Positions 45,418 to 54,981 of a stretch of DNA of 64,000 nt are shown here, one piece after another. How positions within the stretch are numbered: the stretch's first letter is position 1; every line of letters begins with the position of its first letter. The translations under genes and the position numbers were made by a program. Source of the DNA: Sphingomonas sp. LC-1 (GTDB lineage Bacteria > Pseudomonadota > Alphaproteobacteria > Sphingomonadales > Sphingomonadaceae); NCBI RefSeq assembly GCF_025371035.1, contig NZ_JANZXB010000004.1, positions 248,001-312,000 on the forward strand. The letters are read 5' to 3'. The notes beneath the pieces were generated by a model. It saw nothing but the letters and a program-made list of their open reading frames with translations. It searched no databases and was not told the origin of the DNA.

Positions 45418-48390
45418 TTACTTGGCCCTTGGCACCACCTTCAGCGTCCAGTCGGTGTCCGGCCGCAGATATTTGGCCGCCACCGCCTGAATATCGGCGG
45501 GCCCGATCGAAACGAAATCCTGCGCCAGACGCTGGGTCGCCTCGACGCGTTGCGGGTCATAGGCCGCCCCCGCCAGGCGCTGCATCCAGAACTGATTGCC
45601 CGACGCCATGCGCGCCAGGCGTTGCGCCATGGGCCGCTTGATCCGTTGCAACTCGTCCGCGCCGATCGGATGGGCGGCCAGATCGGCGGCGATGGCACGG
45701 GCGGTCGTCAGGAAGAAATCGACCTTGTCGGGCGCGACCATGCCGATCGCGATCATCCGCCCGCCGCCGGGAAGCCCGACGGGCCATTGGCTGGCGACCT
45801 GCGGACTATAGCTTGCCCCCGCCTTGGAGCGGAGTTGGTCCATCAGCCGGTCCGAAAAGACCTGCGCCAGCACGTCCAGACGGTTGCGGACGCGGTCGTC
45901 CGCCGATCCGCCGCCGGTCGGCCAGACGATCACCGCCGCCGCCTGGTCGGCGGGGCCGGTATGCGTCCGCACGACCGGGGTCGCGACATGGGCGGGGAAG
46001 CGAACCGGCGGCACCGGGCCCGTCGCCGTGGGCCGCGCCGGGACCGCACCAAAGCTGTTCGCCACCGCCGCGATCGCCTCGTCCGCCTTCACGTCGCCGA
46101 AGATCGAGACTTCGATCGGTCCGCTGGCGAGCAGCGGCGCCCAGAGCGCCTTGAAGGATTCGGGTGTGGTCGCCTGGATCGCCTCGCGCGGGGGCGTGCC
46201 CCAACGCGGGTCGCCGTCGCGCAACAGCCGCTCCAGATCATGGCCCAGCACCCCGTCCGGCGAGGAATCGAACCCGTCATAGCCCGCGAGCATCGCCGCC
46301 TTGGCACGATTGATCGGCGCGGGGTCCCAGCGCGGCGCGACCAGCTTGGCCGCCATCAGCCGCAGATTGTCGGCATAGTCGCTGGGGGCACTCAGTGCGT
46401 TGAAGGCAAAGGCATCGTCGTCGATGTCGAAGTCCATCCCCATGCGACGCCCGGCGGTCAGCCGGTCCAGATCGCCCTGGTCGAACTTGCCGATGCCGCC
46501 CGCAACCAGGGCAAGGTCCGCCGCCCAGGCCGCGCTCTCCCGGTCGGCGGGCAAGGCATCATAGCCACGCCCGAACCGCACCCGCAGATAGACGCGCGCA
46601 GTCTCGCCGTCATTGGCGAGCAGCAGCAACCGGGTGCCATTGGCGAAGGTGACCTTTTCCAGCCCCAGTTCGGCGATCTTTTCACGCGAGACGACCTTGC
46701 CCGGCGGGCCCAGCCGGGGAAGCTGCGCGAAGGTCACCTCCCCCTGGCGACGGCGATGCTCGGCCAGCGGGCGGACATCGGCCTTCAGCGCGGTGGTCAG
46801 GCGCGCGACCGCATCGGGCTCCGCCGTGCGGGTATTGACCAGCGCGCGGGTCGCGGTGCCCTGGAATATCCTGCGGGTGGAGGCGAGGATCGTGTCCGGC
46901 GTGAACATCTTCTTGTCGATCGCCTGACGCAGGATCTGATAGCTCGTCTCGGGCGCGGTCACGGTTTCGCGAATGTCGAGCGCGCCGACCATGTCGTCGG
47001 CCTGCTTCGCCCCGGCCTCCACCCGCGCGGTTTCGACCTGGGTGCGCAGGATCGCGTCGTAATCGGCCAGTTCGCGATCGATCTCGCCTTGTGTCGGCTT
47101 ACTCGCCATGGCGGAGGCGATGACCGCGCGCACGTCCTTCAGCGCGGCCTCCCAATTGTCGCCGATCGGGACGACATTGACCGTGGTGACATTGGCCGAG
47201 CGCGAAACATCGTCGAGCGCGACGCTGGATTGCAGGAAGCTGCCCCCCGCCCGCGCACGGTTTTCCAGGCGACGGCTGATCAGCCGGGCGGCGACCATGT
47301 CGACCATCCGCTTCTGGTTGAAGATCGCCGTATCGTCCTGATAATGCCAAGGGCGCAGCACCGCCATCGCGACGACCGGCGGCATGGCCGGTTCGACCAA
47401 CGCACCCGCCACCGGCGCATCCGCCCTGGGGCTGCCAAAATCGGGCGCGGGCGGCTTGGGGCCGACGCCTTGCCACGCCCCGAAATTCTTGGCGACCAGA
47501 CGCGCGAACAGCAGCGGATCGAGATCGCCCGAAATGATCACCACGGTATTTTCGGGGCGATACCAGCGGTCGTGAAAGGCGCGCACCGTATCGGGCGTCG
47601 CGGCCTCCAACGTCTTGAGCTGACCGATCGGGGAACGCTCGGCCAGTGGCTGCCCGGCGAAGAAGGTTTCGCGCAGCTTGTCCGAATAGCGGACCTGCGG
47701 CCCCGGCTGTTCGCGCCGTTCCGCGAGGACCACCGGGCGTTCGGCATTGAGCGCTTCCGCCGTCAGCGACGGAGCGGCCATCATGCCCGCCAGAATCTTC
47801 AGGCTTTCGTCCAGCCCCTGCTCGGTCGCGCCGGGCAGGTCGAGCTGATAGACGGTCTGGGTCGGCGTGGTGGACGCGTTGGAGTCCGAGCCGAAGGTCG
47901 CGCCCAGCCGCTGCCAGATGCGTTTGGCCTCGCCATCGGGCACATGCTGCGATCCGCGAAAGGACAGATGCTCGATCAGATGGGCAAAGCCGCGCTCCGA
48001 ATCGCGTTCGTTGAGCGACCCGGCATCGATCCGTACGCGAACCGCCACCTGCCCCGGCGGCACGCCGTTGCGCCGGACGGCATAGCGAAGACCATTGGGC
48101 AAGGTACCGAACTTCCACGCCTTGTCCTGCGGCAGATCGGAGTCTTTGTAGAGCCATGCGCTTTGGTCCACGCCCGGAATTGGCGGCAGCGGGGCGAGCG
48201 GATCGCGGACCGCCTCCTGCGGCGCGGTCGCCACGGTGGCGGGGACCGGCATCCCCTGCGGGACCGATCGGTCGTCCGGCCTGTTGGTCTGGGGGGGCGT
48301 CCCCCCGGAGGCCTGGCCGATGACAGGAAGCGCCAGCCCGAGAAGGACCGGCAGGGCAAGACAGCGCATTGCGCGGGACGGAAACGCCAT
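45418..48390 (-). CDS. Second exported M16 family zinc peptidase
   Basis: A 990-residue protein with a signal peptide (AMRCLALPVLLGLALPVIGQA) and two M16 halves. The zinc motif HLIEH is at 137-141 in ERGFAHLIEHLSFRGS, with YAVRRNGVPPGQVAVRVRID before it; SLNERDSERGF is typical of the PqqL-like group. The second half (from about 565) lacks HxxEH. It should degrade peptides in the periplasm. It differs clearly from the M16 gene at 3980-6832, so these are paralogues of different subgroups rather than a recent duplication. A family A palindromic element abuts its stop. Confidence 0.93.
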   Translation of the reverse strand: MAFPSRAMRCLALPVLLGLALPVIGQASGGTPPQTNRPDDRSVPQGMPVPATVATAPQEAVRDPLAPLPPIPGVDQSAWLYKDSDLPQDKAWKFGTLPNGLRYAVRRNGVPPGQVAVRVRIDAGSLNERDSERGFAHLIEHLSFRGSQHVPDGEAKRIWQRLGATFGSDSNASTTPTQTVYQLDLPGATEQGLDESLKILAGMMAAPSLTAEALNAERPVVLAERREQPGPQVRYSDKLRETFFAGQPLAERSPIGQLKTLEAATPDTVRAFHDRWYRPENTVVIISGDLDPLLFARLVAKNFGAWQGVGPKPPAPDFGSPRADAPVAGALVEPAMPPVVAMAVLRPWHYQDDTAIFNQKRMVDMVAARLISRRLENRARAGGSFLQSSVALDDVSRSANVTTVNVVPIGDNWEAALKDVRAVIASAMASKPTQGEIDRELADYDAILRTQVETARVEAGAKQADDMVGALDIRETVTAPETSYQILRQAIDKKMFTPDTILASTRRIFQGTATRALVNTRTAEPDAVARLTTALKADVRPLAEHRRRQGEVTFAQLPRLGPPGKVVSREKIAELGLEKVTFANGTRLLLLANDGETARVYLRVRFGRGYDALPADRESAAWAADLALVAGGIGKFDQGDLDRLTAGRRMGMDFDIDDDAFAFNALSAPSDYADNLRLMAAKLVAPRWDPAPINRAKAAMLAGYDGFDSSPDGVLGHDLERLLRDGDPRWGTPPREAIQATTPESFKALWAPLLASGPIEVSIFGDVKADEAIAAVANSFGAVPARPTATGPVPPVRFPAHVATPVVRTHTGPADQAAAVIVWPTGGGSADDRVRNRLDVLAQVFSDRLMDQLRSKAGASYSPQVASQWPVGLPGGGRMIAIGMVAPDKVDFFLTTARAIAADLAAHPIGADELQRIKRPMAQRLARMASGNQFWMQRLAGAAYDPQRVEATQRLAQDFVSIGPADIQAVAAKYLRPDTDWTLKVVPRAK

Positions 48391-48728
48391 CCCCCCTCTT
48401 ACCCTGCGACCCGCCGCTTCGCCAGTCGCCCCTAAATCGCCCCAAATCGCCTTGATCGCGCCGCGCCGCCGGACCGAGCGCCATCATTTGGGCGCACTAT
48501 GCGACTAGGCCGAGATCACCGATCCAGCGTGACAAGGGCCGCCAAATGCCCGGACGCGGGAGACGGGCCGGGGATGTGCAAAGCGTGATGACCAAGTCGA
48601 TGAATGCCGGTGCCCGGCGGCGGGCGTCGGACACAATATGGCCGGAATCGGTCAAGCCGGATCATAGCGTGCCATCGCCTGCCCCCATGGCTGTCCGGAG
48701 CGATTCGAGGCGAGACGGACAGGTGGCG
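48391..48728. other. 338-base space before the aspartyl/asparaginyl hydroxylase gene
   Basis: It separates the divergent M16 and hydroxylase genes, so both promoters lie here. The hydroxylase frame is open from ATG 48546, which has AAGGG at fair spacing, but its first 60 residues are Arg-rich and unlike protein. No hairpin, operator or RNA was recognised. Confidence 0.4.
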
Positions 48729-49358
48729 ATGCTGGTTCCCCCGCCCGCCGCCTCGCAGATTCCCGCCGCCGACACAGGCCATAGCTCCCTGCTCCACCGA
48801 TTCACCCGCCTGTTCGACCCGCTGATCGCCACCCAGTCGCTGGCGTCCAACGATCCGGTGCTCGACGTTCGCGATTTCACCTGGACCGCCGCGCTGCGTC
48901 GCGAGTGGGCGGCGATCGCCCGGGAAGCGTTGGCGATTTCGTCCTTCGCCCTGATCCCGCTCTGGCAGCATGGCGAAGCGGTGGAAGAGCATCTGGGGCG
49001 ATGTCCGCATACCGCCGCCAGCCTTGGCGCGATTCCTGGCCTGTACGACGCGGCCTTCGCCACGCTGACGCCCGGAGCGCATCTGGGCGCACGGCGCGGG
49101 GCGACCAAGGGGCTGATCACCTGTCACCTCGGGCTGGCCGTGCCGCGCGACGGCGGGGCGCGGATTCGCATTCGCGATCGCATCCTTCGCTGGGCCGAGG
49201 GCGAGACGCTGATCTTCGACGACAGCTTCGATCATGAAATCTGGAACGAGGCCGGCGGGCAGCGAATCGTCCTGCGCATCCGCTTCGCCCGCCCGCTCAA
49301 GCGGCCGGGGCAGTGGGTGGCGGGCACGGTGCTGCGGCTGTTGCGCGGGCGGATCTAG
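48729..49358 (+). CDS. Aspartyl/asparaginyl beta-hydroxylase family protein
   Basis: A 209-residue protein with the Asp/Asn hydroxylase domain (about 55-200), an Fe(II)/2-oxoglutarate dioxygenase fold. The iron ligands are expected in ITCHLGLAVP (first His) and FDDSFDHEIWNEA (second His), followed by RIVLRIRFARPL (2-oxoglutarate-binding Arg). It may hydroxylate a protein or a lipid; family members act on both. ATG 48729 gives a normal-length protein; ATG 48546 and 48687 in the same frame are alternatives. No membrane segment is seen. Confidence 0.85.
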   Translation: MLVPPPAASQIPAADTGHSSLLHRFTRLFDPLIATQSLASNDPVLDVRDFTWTAALRREWAAIAREALAISSFALIPLWQHGEAVEEHLGRCPHTAASLGAIPGLYDAAFATLTPGAHLGARRGATKGLITCHLGLAVPRDGGARIRIRDRILRWAEGETLIFDDSFDHEIWNEAGGQRIVLRIRFARPLKRPGQWVAGTVLRLLRGRI

Positions 49359-49488
49359 GCGAGGCATCATGCCGAGAGGGATTTGAGCGCCTGCGGCCAT
49401 CCCCGCAAAGGCACAGGTTGCGGCCGGGAAACGCATCCTTTCCGCGCCCGCGCTTGATCCCCGCCGCCGCCCGCGCCACATGAGGGCC

Positions 49489-50061
49489 ATGCTGATCGAG
49501 ACCGAACTCACGCCCAACCCGGCGACGCTGAAATTCCTGCCCGGCCGCAAGGTGATGGACAGCGGCACCCGCGACTTCGCCTCGCCCGAGGAAGCCGCCG
49601 CCAGCCCGCTGGCCGAGGCGATCTTCAACCTGGGCGATGTGACGGGCGTGTTCTTCGGCCGCGACTTCGTCTCGGTGACGATCGCACCGGGCACCGAATG
49701 GTCGGATGTGAAGCCCGATGTATTGGGTATCCTGCTCGATCATTTCTCGGCGCAGATGCCGCTGTTCAAACAGGGCGCGGCCGATTTCGCGGTGCCGGGC
49801 GAGGAAGAGGCGTTTGCCGACGATCCCGAGGATGCCGACATCGTCGCGCAGATTCGCGAACTGATCGACACGCGCGTTCGGCCCGCAGTGGCGAATGACG
49901 GTGGCGACATCGTCTATCGCGGCTTCGACAAGGGCAAGGTCTTCCTCAAGATGCAGGGCGCGTGCGCCGGCTGCCCCTCCTCGACTGCGACGTTGAAGAA
50001 TGGCATCGAGCAGTTGCTGCGCCATTATGTCCCCGAAGTCACCGAAGTGAGAGCCGTCTGA
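49489..50061 (+). CDS. NifU-like Fe-S scaffold protein, Nfu type
   Basis: A 190-residue Nfu protein. It has the N-terminal Nfu domain (LIETELTPNPATLKFLPGRK) and a C-terminal NifU-like domain with the cluster-binding CAGC at 159-162 in MQGACAGCPSSTATLKNGIE. It carries 4Fe-4S clusters to target enzymes; MiaB downstream is one plausible client. ATG 49489 gives the classical MLIETE start; ATG 49480 in the same frame is an alternative. The next gene starts on its stop (TGATG). Confidence 0.92.
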   Translation: MLIETELTPNPATLKFLPGRKVMDSGTRDFASPEEAAASPLAEAIFNLGDVTGVFFGRDFVSVTIAPGTEWSDVKPDVLGILLDHFSAQMPLFKQGAADFAVPGEEEAFADDPEDADIVAQIRELIDTRVRPAVANDGGDIVYRGFDKGKVFLKMQGACAGCPSSTATLKNGIEQLLRHYVPEVTEVRAV

Positions 50062-50651
50062 TGAATCCGATCGACGACGCCAGCCTGGACCGGCTGTTCC
50101 GTGAGGGCCGGACCTTCAACCATTATCTCGACAAGCCGGTTGGCGAGGACGAGATCCGGGCGCTCTGGGATCTGATGAAGATGCCCCCGACTTCGACCAA
50201 CCAGAGCCCCGCACGGATGGTCTGGTGCCTGAGCCAGGAGGCGAAGGACAGGCTGGCCGATTGCGCCACCGGCAGCAATCCGGACAAGATCCGCGCCGCC
50301 CCCGCCGCCGTGGTCATCGGCATGGACGTGAATTTCCACGAAAACCTGCCGCAGCTTTTCCCGCATGTCGATGCCAAGAGCTGGTTCGACGGCAATACCG
50401 AGTTGCGCGAGGCCTCGGCCTTTCGCAACAGCTCGCTTCAGGGCACCTATCTGATCCTGGCCGCGCGCGCGCTGGGGCTGGACACCGGCGCCATGTCGGG
50501 CTTCGATCAGGGCGCGGTGGACAAGGCGTTCTTCGCCGATCAGCCGGGCGTGCGGTCCAACTTCATCGCCACCCTGGGCTATGGCGACCGTGAGACCCTG
50601 CACCCGCGCAATCCGCGCCTGGCGTTCGAACAAGCCAACCGCATCGTCTGA
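50061..50651 (+). CDS. RutE-like nitroreductase family protein
   Basis: A 196-residue FMN-dependent nitroreductase-fold protein, the same length as RutE (3-hydroxypropionate dehydrogenase, malonic semialdehyde reductase). Family stretches seen: FREGRTFNHYLDKPVGEDEI, MKMPPTSTNQSPARMVW, and GLDTGAMSGFDQGAVDKAFF. No other rut genes are nearby, so a role in pyrimidine breakdown is unsupported here; a general quinone or enal reductase is also possible. ATG 50061 shares one base with the nfu stop. tsaB follows 8 bases later. Confidence 0.87.
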   Translation: MNPIDDASLDRLFREGRTFNHYLDKPVGEDEIRALWDLMKMPPTSTNQSPARMVWCLSQEAKDRLADCATGSNPDKIRAAPAAVVIGMDVNFHENLPQLFPHVDAKSWFDGNTELREASAFRNSSLQGTYLILAARALGLDTGAMSGFDQGAVDKAFFADQPGVRSNFIATLGYGDRETLHPRNPRLAFEQANRIV

Positions 50652-50659
50652 TCCCCATC

Positions 50660-51298
50660 TTGCTCACGCTGGTCATCGACACCGCCACCGCCGCCTGCTC
50701 GGTCGCCCTTCTGGACGGCGCGCGGGTGATCGCCCGCGCGCATGACGTGGTCGGGCGCGGCCATGCCGAAAAGCTGGTGCCGATGATCGCCGGCCTGCCG
50801 GACGGCGGGCGGGCGGAACGCATATTGGTCGATTGCGGGCCGGGCAGCTTCACCGGCATTCGCGTCGGCATTGCCGCTGCGCGCGGGTTGGCGCTGGGAT
50901 GGGGCGTCAAAGCATCGGGCTATCATTCGCTGGCGCTGGTCGCGGCGGCCTTCTTCGCGACCGCCGACGACGATGGCGTCTCGGTCGTGCTGGAAGGTGG
51001 ACATGGCGAGGTGTTCGTGCAGGCCTTTGCGCGCGACCTGACGCCCCTCACCCCCTTCGCGTCGATGAAGCCCGATGCGGCGCTGGCGTCGCTCGATGGG
51101 CGGGCCGCCGTCGGCAACGGCGTTCGCTGGCTGACGGCATTGCAACCCGATCTGCGAGTGACAGAGATGTTGCCCGATGCGGCGGAGGCGTGGCGTTTGC
51201 CCGATTCGCTGATCGATCTGCCCCCCCGCCCCGTCTATGGCCGTGCGCCCGACGCCAAGCTGCCCGGCGGGATCACTCCGCCCGGCCTTGCCGCCTGA
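50660..51298 (+). CDS. tsaB: tRNA threonylcarbamoyladenosine synthesis protein TsaB
   Basis: A 212-residue TsaB. It is the inactive ASKHA-fold partner of TsaD in the t6A tRNA modification complex. LTLVIDTATAACSVALLDGA at the start and VDCGPGSFTGIRVGIAAARG near 60-79 are family hallmarks. The start is TTG at 50660, the only start codon that keeps the LTLVIDTA N-terminus. rimI begins on its stop (TGATG), an arrangement conserved in alphaproteobacteria. tsaD is not in the window. Confidence 0.94.
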   Translation: MLTLVIDTATAACSVALLDGARVIARAHDVVGRGHAEKLVPMIAGLPDGGRAERILVDCGPGSFTGIRVGIAAARGLALGWGVKASGYHSLALVAAAFFATADDDGVSVVLEGGHGEVFVQAFARDLTPLTPFASMKPDAALASLDGRAAVGNGVRWLTALQPDLRVTEMLPDAAEAWRLPDSLIDLPPRPVYGRAPDAKLPGGITPPGLAA

Positions 51299-51768
51299 TG
51301 GCAAGCATCAGCCTGACACTGCGCGACGGCGATGCGCGCGATGCCGGGGTGATCGAACAGGTCATGGCCGCCGCCTTCGACCCGATCTGGGGAGAGGCCT
51401 GGACCCGCGCGCAATTGCTGGGCGTGATGACGATGCCGGGCATCCATCTGCTGATCGCGGAGGCGGGCGGCGAGGCGGCCGGTTTCGCATTGACCCGGTC
51501 GGTGATGGACGAGGCGGAGTTGCTGCTGCTCGGGGTCGCACCCGATTATCGCCGCAACGGAATCGCCAGCGCCCTGGTCGAGATGGTCGTCGCCGACTGC
51601 GCCGCGCGCGGGGTCGTCACCCTGCATCTGGAGGTCCGCGCGAACAATCCCGCCGTGCTGTTCTACACCGCGCACGGCTTTGCCAAGTGCGGGGAACGGC
51701 GCAATTATTACAAGGGCGCAGACGGGCGGCACTATGACGCCCATACCTATACCCGCGCCATCGGCTGA
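51298..51768 (+). CDS. rimI: Ribosomal-protein-alanine N-acetyltransferase
   Basis: A 156-residue GNAT protein of the RimI type. The acetyl-CoA loop VAPDYRRNGIASALVEMVVA is near 80-99 and LHLEVRANNPAVLFYTAHGF with GERRNYY near 108-135 is the RimI signature. It acetylates the N-terminal alanine of ribosomal protein S18 and may have other targets. It starts on the stop of tsaB, which strengthens the call. Confidence 0.92.
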   Translation: MASISLTLRDGDARDAGVIEQVMAAAFDPIWGEAWTRAQLLGVMTMPGIHLLIAEAGGEAAGFALTRSVMDEAELLLLGVAPDYRRNGIASALVEMVVADCAARGVVTLHLEVRANNPAVLFYTAHGFAKCGERRNYYKGADGRHYDAHTYTRAIG

Positions 51769-51789
51769 CCCGATTACAGTTTCCGGGTT

Positions 51790-51804
51790 ATTGCGAGTCG
51801 CTAT
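51790..51804. promoter_or_regulatory. Imperfect palindrome in the fur promoter, candidate autoregulatory site
   Basis: ATTGCGA-G-TCGCTAT has 7-base half-sites with one mismatched pair. It lies 65 bases before the fur ATG, a typical operator position. Fur often controls its own gene; binding here is inference. Confidence 0.45.
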
Positions 51805-51868
51805 CCCCTTTTCGCAACAAGCCTTTGCGCGTACATAGGGGGACGAACACCCGGAGTTGAACGTTACC

Positions 51869-52291
51869 ATGGCCCGCAAAATCGATCTCGAAGCGCTGTG
51901 CGCACAAAAGGGACTGCGCATCACCGAACAGCGCCGCGTGATCGCCCGCGTCCTGTCGGAGGCGGAGGACCATCCCGATGTGGAAAAGGTCTATGAGCGC
52001 GCCGCCAAGATCGATCCAGGCATCTCGATCGCGACCGTCTATCGCACCGTCCGCCTGTTCGAAGAGGCGGGCATCCTCGACCGTCACGATTTCGGCGACG
52101 GCCGTGCGCGCTACGAACCCTCGCCCGAGGCGCATCACGACCATCTGATCGATGTCGAGACGGGCCGGGTGATCGAGTTCGTCGACCCGGAACTGGAGCT
52201 GCTGCAAAAGGCGATCGCGGAGAAGCTGGGCTTTCGCCTGGTCGATCACCGGATGGAGCTTTACGGCGTCAGCCTCGACCGCAAGGGATGA
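51869..52291 (+). CDS. fur: Ferric uptake regulator family protein
   Basis: A 140-residue Fur protein. The winged-helix DNA-binding domain (to about 80) has ITEQRRVIARVLSEAEDHPD and ISIATVYRTVRLFEEAGILD; the metal site is around EAHHDHLIDVETGRVIEF. The Cys-x-x-Cys structural zinc pairs of many Fur proteins are absent, as in other alphaproteobacterial Fur/Mur. It could respond to Fe2+ or Mn2+. ATG 51869 is preferred, with TTG 51857 in frame as an alternative. plsC overlaps its stop (ATGA). Confidence 0.93.
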   Translation: MARKIDLEALCAQKGLRITEQRRVIARVLSEAEDHPDVEKVYERAAKIDPGISIATVYRTVRLFEEAGILDRHDFGDGRARYEPSPEAHHDHLIDVETGRVIEFVDPELELLQKAIAEKLGFRLVDHRMELYGVSLDRKG

Positions 52292-53037
52292 TGGCGGCGA
52301 TCGCCTCGTCCGAAGTCGACAGCAAAGGCGGCCTGCGTGCAGCGGGTCGCCTTTCGTGCATTATCGGCGCGCTGCTGATCGCACTGACATTGCACGGAAT
52401 ATGGCGCGCGGTCGGGCACCGCTCGCCATGGCCGCGCCGGTTCCTGCGGCGGGTGGCGATCATTCTGGGCGCGGATATTCGGATCGTCGGCCGCCCGCTG
52501 ACCCGCGATGCGGTGATCGTGGCCAACCATCTCAGCTGGTTCGACATCCTCCTGCTCGCCGGTACGGCGGGCGCGCGCTTCGTCGCGAAGGCGGAAGTGG
52601 CGGCGCTGCCACTGATCGGCTGGCTGGCGGGGCTGAACCGCACCCTGTTCGTCGAGCGCGGCGACCGGCTGGGCGTCAGCGATCAGGTGGCGACGATCCG
52701 CGCGGCACTGGCCGAGGGACAGCCGCTGGCGATCTTTCCTGAAGGCACGACAGGGGACGACCTTAGCCTCCTGCCCTTCAAGCCCGCATTGTTCGCCGCG
52801 CTGGTTCCTCCGATCCCCGGCATCCGGGTGCAACCGGTCAGGATCGACTATGGCGCCGCGTCGGGCGATCTGGCGTGGCTCGGCACCGACCCAGGCGATG
52901 CCCATGCCAAGCGCGTGCTGCGCCGGGCGGGGCGGTTCAGGGTGACGCTCCACTATCTCGATCCGTTCGATCCCGCCGACTTTCCCGATCGCAAGGCCAT
53001 GGCAGCCGAGGCGCGGGCGCGGATCGCCGCGTCCTGA
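52288..53037 (+). CDS. plsC: 1-acyl-sn-glycerol-3-phosphate acyltransferase
   Basis: A 249-residue PlsC-type acyltransferase that makes phosphatidic acid from lysophosphatidic acid at the inner membrane. The catalytic H-x4-D is NHLSWFD (His81, Asp86) and the FPEGTT motif is at 150-155. One hydrophobic segment near 22-37 anchors it. The ATG overlaps the fur stop; ATG 52291 directly follows in frame. The gene order fur-plsC-miaB is the common alphaproteobacterial one. Confidence 0.95.
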   Translation: MMAAIASSEVDSKGGLRAAGRLSCIIGALLIALTLHGIWRAVGHRSPWPRRFLRRVAIILGADIRIVGRPLTRDAVIVANHLSWFDILLLAGTAGARFVAKAEVAALPLIGWLAGLNRTLFVERGDRLGVSDQVATIRAALAEGQPLAIFPEGTTGDDLSLLPFKPALFAALVPPIPGIRVQPVRIDYGAASGDLAWLGTDPGDAHAKRVLRRAGRFRVTLHYLDPFDPADFPDRKAMAAEARARIAAS

Positions 53038-53115
53038 CATCGCTCCCCTGAATTTGACCGTCGCCACGAATAGGATGCCGCGATAGGATCAGGTCATTCC
53101 TTCGGGGGGTGGACC

Positions 53116-53511
53116 ATGTTCAAGACGATCGTCGTTGCCGCCAGCCTGTTCGCCGCGACCGCGGCCGTTGCACAGACGGGCAATCCCTGTCCGGGCGGCA
53201 CGCAACCCGCGACGATCCGCCACAGCAAGATCAAGCCCGGCCAATGGGCGACCTTCGCCAAGGCGGTCGCGGCACATAATGGCTGGTATGCCAGCCATAA
53301 CGAACCGACCCACACGGCCCTAGTCCGCGTCCTGACCAAGGGGGCCAGCGGCCCGGTGGTCAGCGATGCGGAAGCGGTGACCATCACCCGCTATGGCGCG
53401 ACCAGATCCACCGCGACGCGCGACGCGGCCTATTCGGCCTTTACCGATCTCTATCGCCAGAGCAGCGACATGGCGGACGAAACCCGCGTCTGCCTGCCCG
53501 CCTCCCCGTGA
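53116..53511 (+). CDS. Small exported protein of unknown function
   Basis: A 131-residue protein with a signal peptide (MFKTIVVAASLFAATAAVAQ) and two cysteines in the mature part (NPCPGG and TRVCLP) that could form a disulphide. The body (KPGQWATFAKAVAAHNGWYA then LVRVLTKGASGPVV) has the sound of a small alpha/beta barrel like ABM-type proteins, but this is a weak impression. GGGGGGTGG precedes the ATG. It sits between plsC and miaB, interrupting their usual adjacency. Not recognised. Confidence 0.7.
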   Translation: MFKTIVVAASLFAATAAVAQTGNPCPGGTQPATIRHSKIKPGQWATFAKAVAAHNGWYASHNEPTHTALVRVLTKGASGPVVSDAEAVTITRYGATRSTATRDAAYSAFTDLYRQSSDMADETRVCLPASP

Positions 53512-53514
53512 TCC

Positions 53515-53545
53515 GTCATCCCGGCGAATGCGGGGATCTCTGACG
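53515..53545. repeat. Short GTCATCCCGGCGAATGCGGG element
   Basis: GTCATCCCGGCGAATGCGGG followed by GATCTCTG is a typical dispersed sphingomonad palindrome fragment, similar in type to that at 15203-15229. It lies between the exported protein gene and miaB. Confidence 0.45.
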
Positions 53546-53645
53546 AACTGGCCGGTCGCCGGAGGCCCAGAGCTTCGCCGGAGCGATGGCGTGGGGCGAC
53601 AGCCGACGCTGGCGAGGGCGTGTGATTTGCGATAAGGGGCGCGTC

Positions 53646-54968
53646 ATGCCCGCATCCCCCAAGACCTTTCACGTCAAGTCCTTCGGCTGCCAGATGAACG
53701 TCTATGACGGCGAGCGCATGGCCGAGTTGATGGCCGCGCAGGGCCTGTCCGCGACCGACGATGCCGCCGCCGCCGATCTGGTGGTGCTGAATACCTGCCA
53801 CATCCGTGAAAAGGCGACCGAGAAAGTCTATTCGGACATTGGCCGCCTGCGAAAGGATGCGGGCGAACAGGGCCGCAAGCCGATGATCGCGGTGGCCGGT
53901 TGCGTCGCACAGGCCGAGGGGGCGGAAATCGTTCGTCGCGCCAAGGTGGACGTGGTGGTCGGCCCGCAAGCCTATCACAATCTGCCCGAACTGGTCGCCA
54001 AGGCGGCGGCGGGCGAGGCCGCGCTCGACACCGACATGCCGGTCGAGTCGAAATTCGTCCATTTGCCCGGCCGCCGCAAGGTCGGCCCATCCGCCTTCCT
54101 GACCGTGCAGGAAGGATGCGACAAATTCTGCACCTATTGCGTGGTGCCCTATACGCGCGGGGCGGAGGTCAGCCGCTCCTATTCGGCGATCATGGAGGAG
54201 GCGCGCGCGCTGGTCGATGCGGGTGCGCGCGAGATCACGCTGCTGGGCCAGAACGTCAATGCCTGGAACGACGCCGACGATCGCGGCCTGCACGGCCTGA
54301 TCCGCGAGATGGACCGGATTCCGGGGCTGCACCGCATCCGCTACACGACCAGCCATCCCAATGACATGACGCAGGGGCTGATCGACGCGCATCGCGACGT
54401 CGAGAGCCTGATGCCCTTCCTCCACCTGCCGGTCCAGTCGGGCAGCGACCGCATCCTGAAGGCGATGAACCGCCAGCATACGCGCGACAGCTATATGCGG
54501 GTGATCGACCGCGTGCGCGCGGCGCGGCCCGACATTGCGCTGTCCGGCGATTTCATCGTCGGCTTCCCCGGCGAGACCGAGGCCGAATTCGCCGACACGC
54601 TCAGCCTGGTCGATGCGATGGGCCATGCCCAGGCGTTCAGCTTCAAATATTCGCCCCGACCCGGCACGCCCGCCGCGACCATGGCCGATCAAGTGCCCGC
54701 CGAAGTCATGGACGACCGGCTTCAGCGGCTTCAGGCCTCGCTCAACCGCGACCAGCACGCCTTCAATGCGAATTCGGTCGGCCGCACCTGCACCGTCCTG
54801 ATCGAACGGCGCGGCAAGCTGCCCGGCCAGATGCTGGGCAAGTCGCCCTGGCTGCAGTCGGTCCACCTGATCGGCGACCATCAGATCGGCGATCTGGTCG
54901 AGGTCGAACTGGTCGCGGCGGGCCCGAACTCCCTAACCGGACAGGCCAAGGTCAAGGCGGCGGCGTAA
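53646..54968 (+). CDS. miaB: tRNA-2-methylthio-N6-isopentenyladenosine synthase
   Basis: A 440-residue MiaB. It adds a methylthio group to position 2 of isopentenyl-A37 in tRNA, using two 4Fe-4S clusters. The N-terminal cluster uses Cys15 (KSFGCQMN), Cys51 (NTCHIREKA) and Cys86 (AGCVAQ); the radical SAM cluster uses Cys158, Cys162 and Cys165 in [10 protein letters not shown]-terminal TRAM domain (about 375-440) follows. The ATG at 53646 gives the standard start and has AAGGGG before it; the longer frame from 53586 is not needed. Confidence 0.97.
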   Translation: MPASPKTFHVKSFGCQMNVYDGERMAELMAAQGLSATDDAAAADLVVLNTCHIREKATEKVYSDIGRLRKDAGEQGRKPMIAVAGCVAQAEGAEIVRRAKVDVVVGPQAYHNLPELVAKAAAGEAALDTDMPVESKFVHLPGRRKVGPSAFLTVQEGCDKFCTYCVVPYTRGAEVSRSYSAIMEEARALVDAGAREITLLGQNVNAWNDADDRGLHGLIREMDRIPGLHRIRYTTSHPNDMTQGLIDAHRDVESLMPFLHLPVQSGSDRILKAMNRQHTRDSYMRVIDRVRAARPDIALSGDFIVGFPGETEAEFADTLSLVDAMGHAQAFSFKYSPRPGTPAATMADQVPAEVMDDRLQRLQASLNRDQHAFNANSVGRTCTVLIERRGKLPGQMLGKSPWLQSVHLIGDHQIGDLVEVELVAAGPNSLTGQAKVKAAA

Positions 54969-54981
54969 GCCGTCCCCCTAC

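Noticed and set aside
45550-48435. A 961-codon open frame opposite the second M16 peptidase
   Set aside because: Same artefact: Arg/His/Gly-rich, no motif, fully inside a gene with clear catalytic residues.
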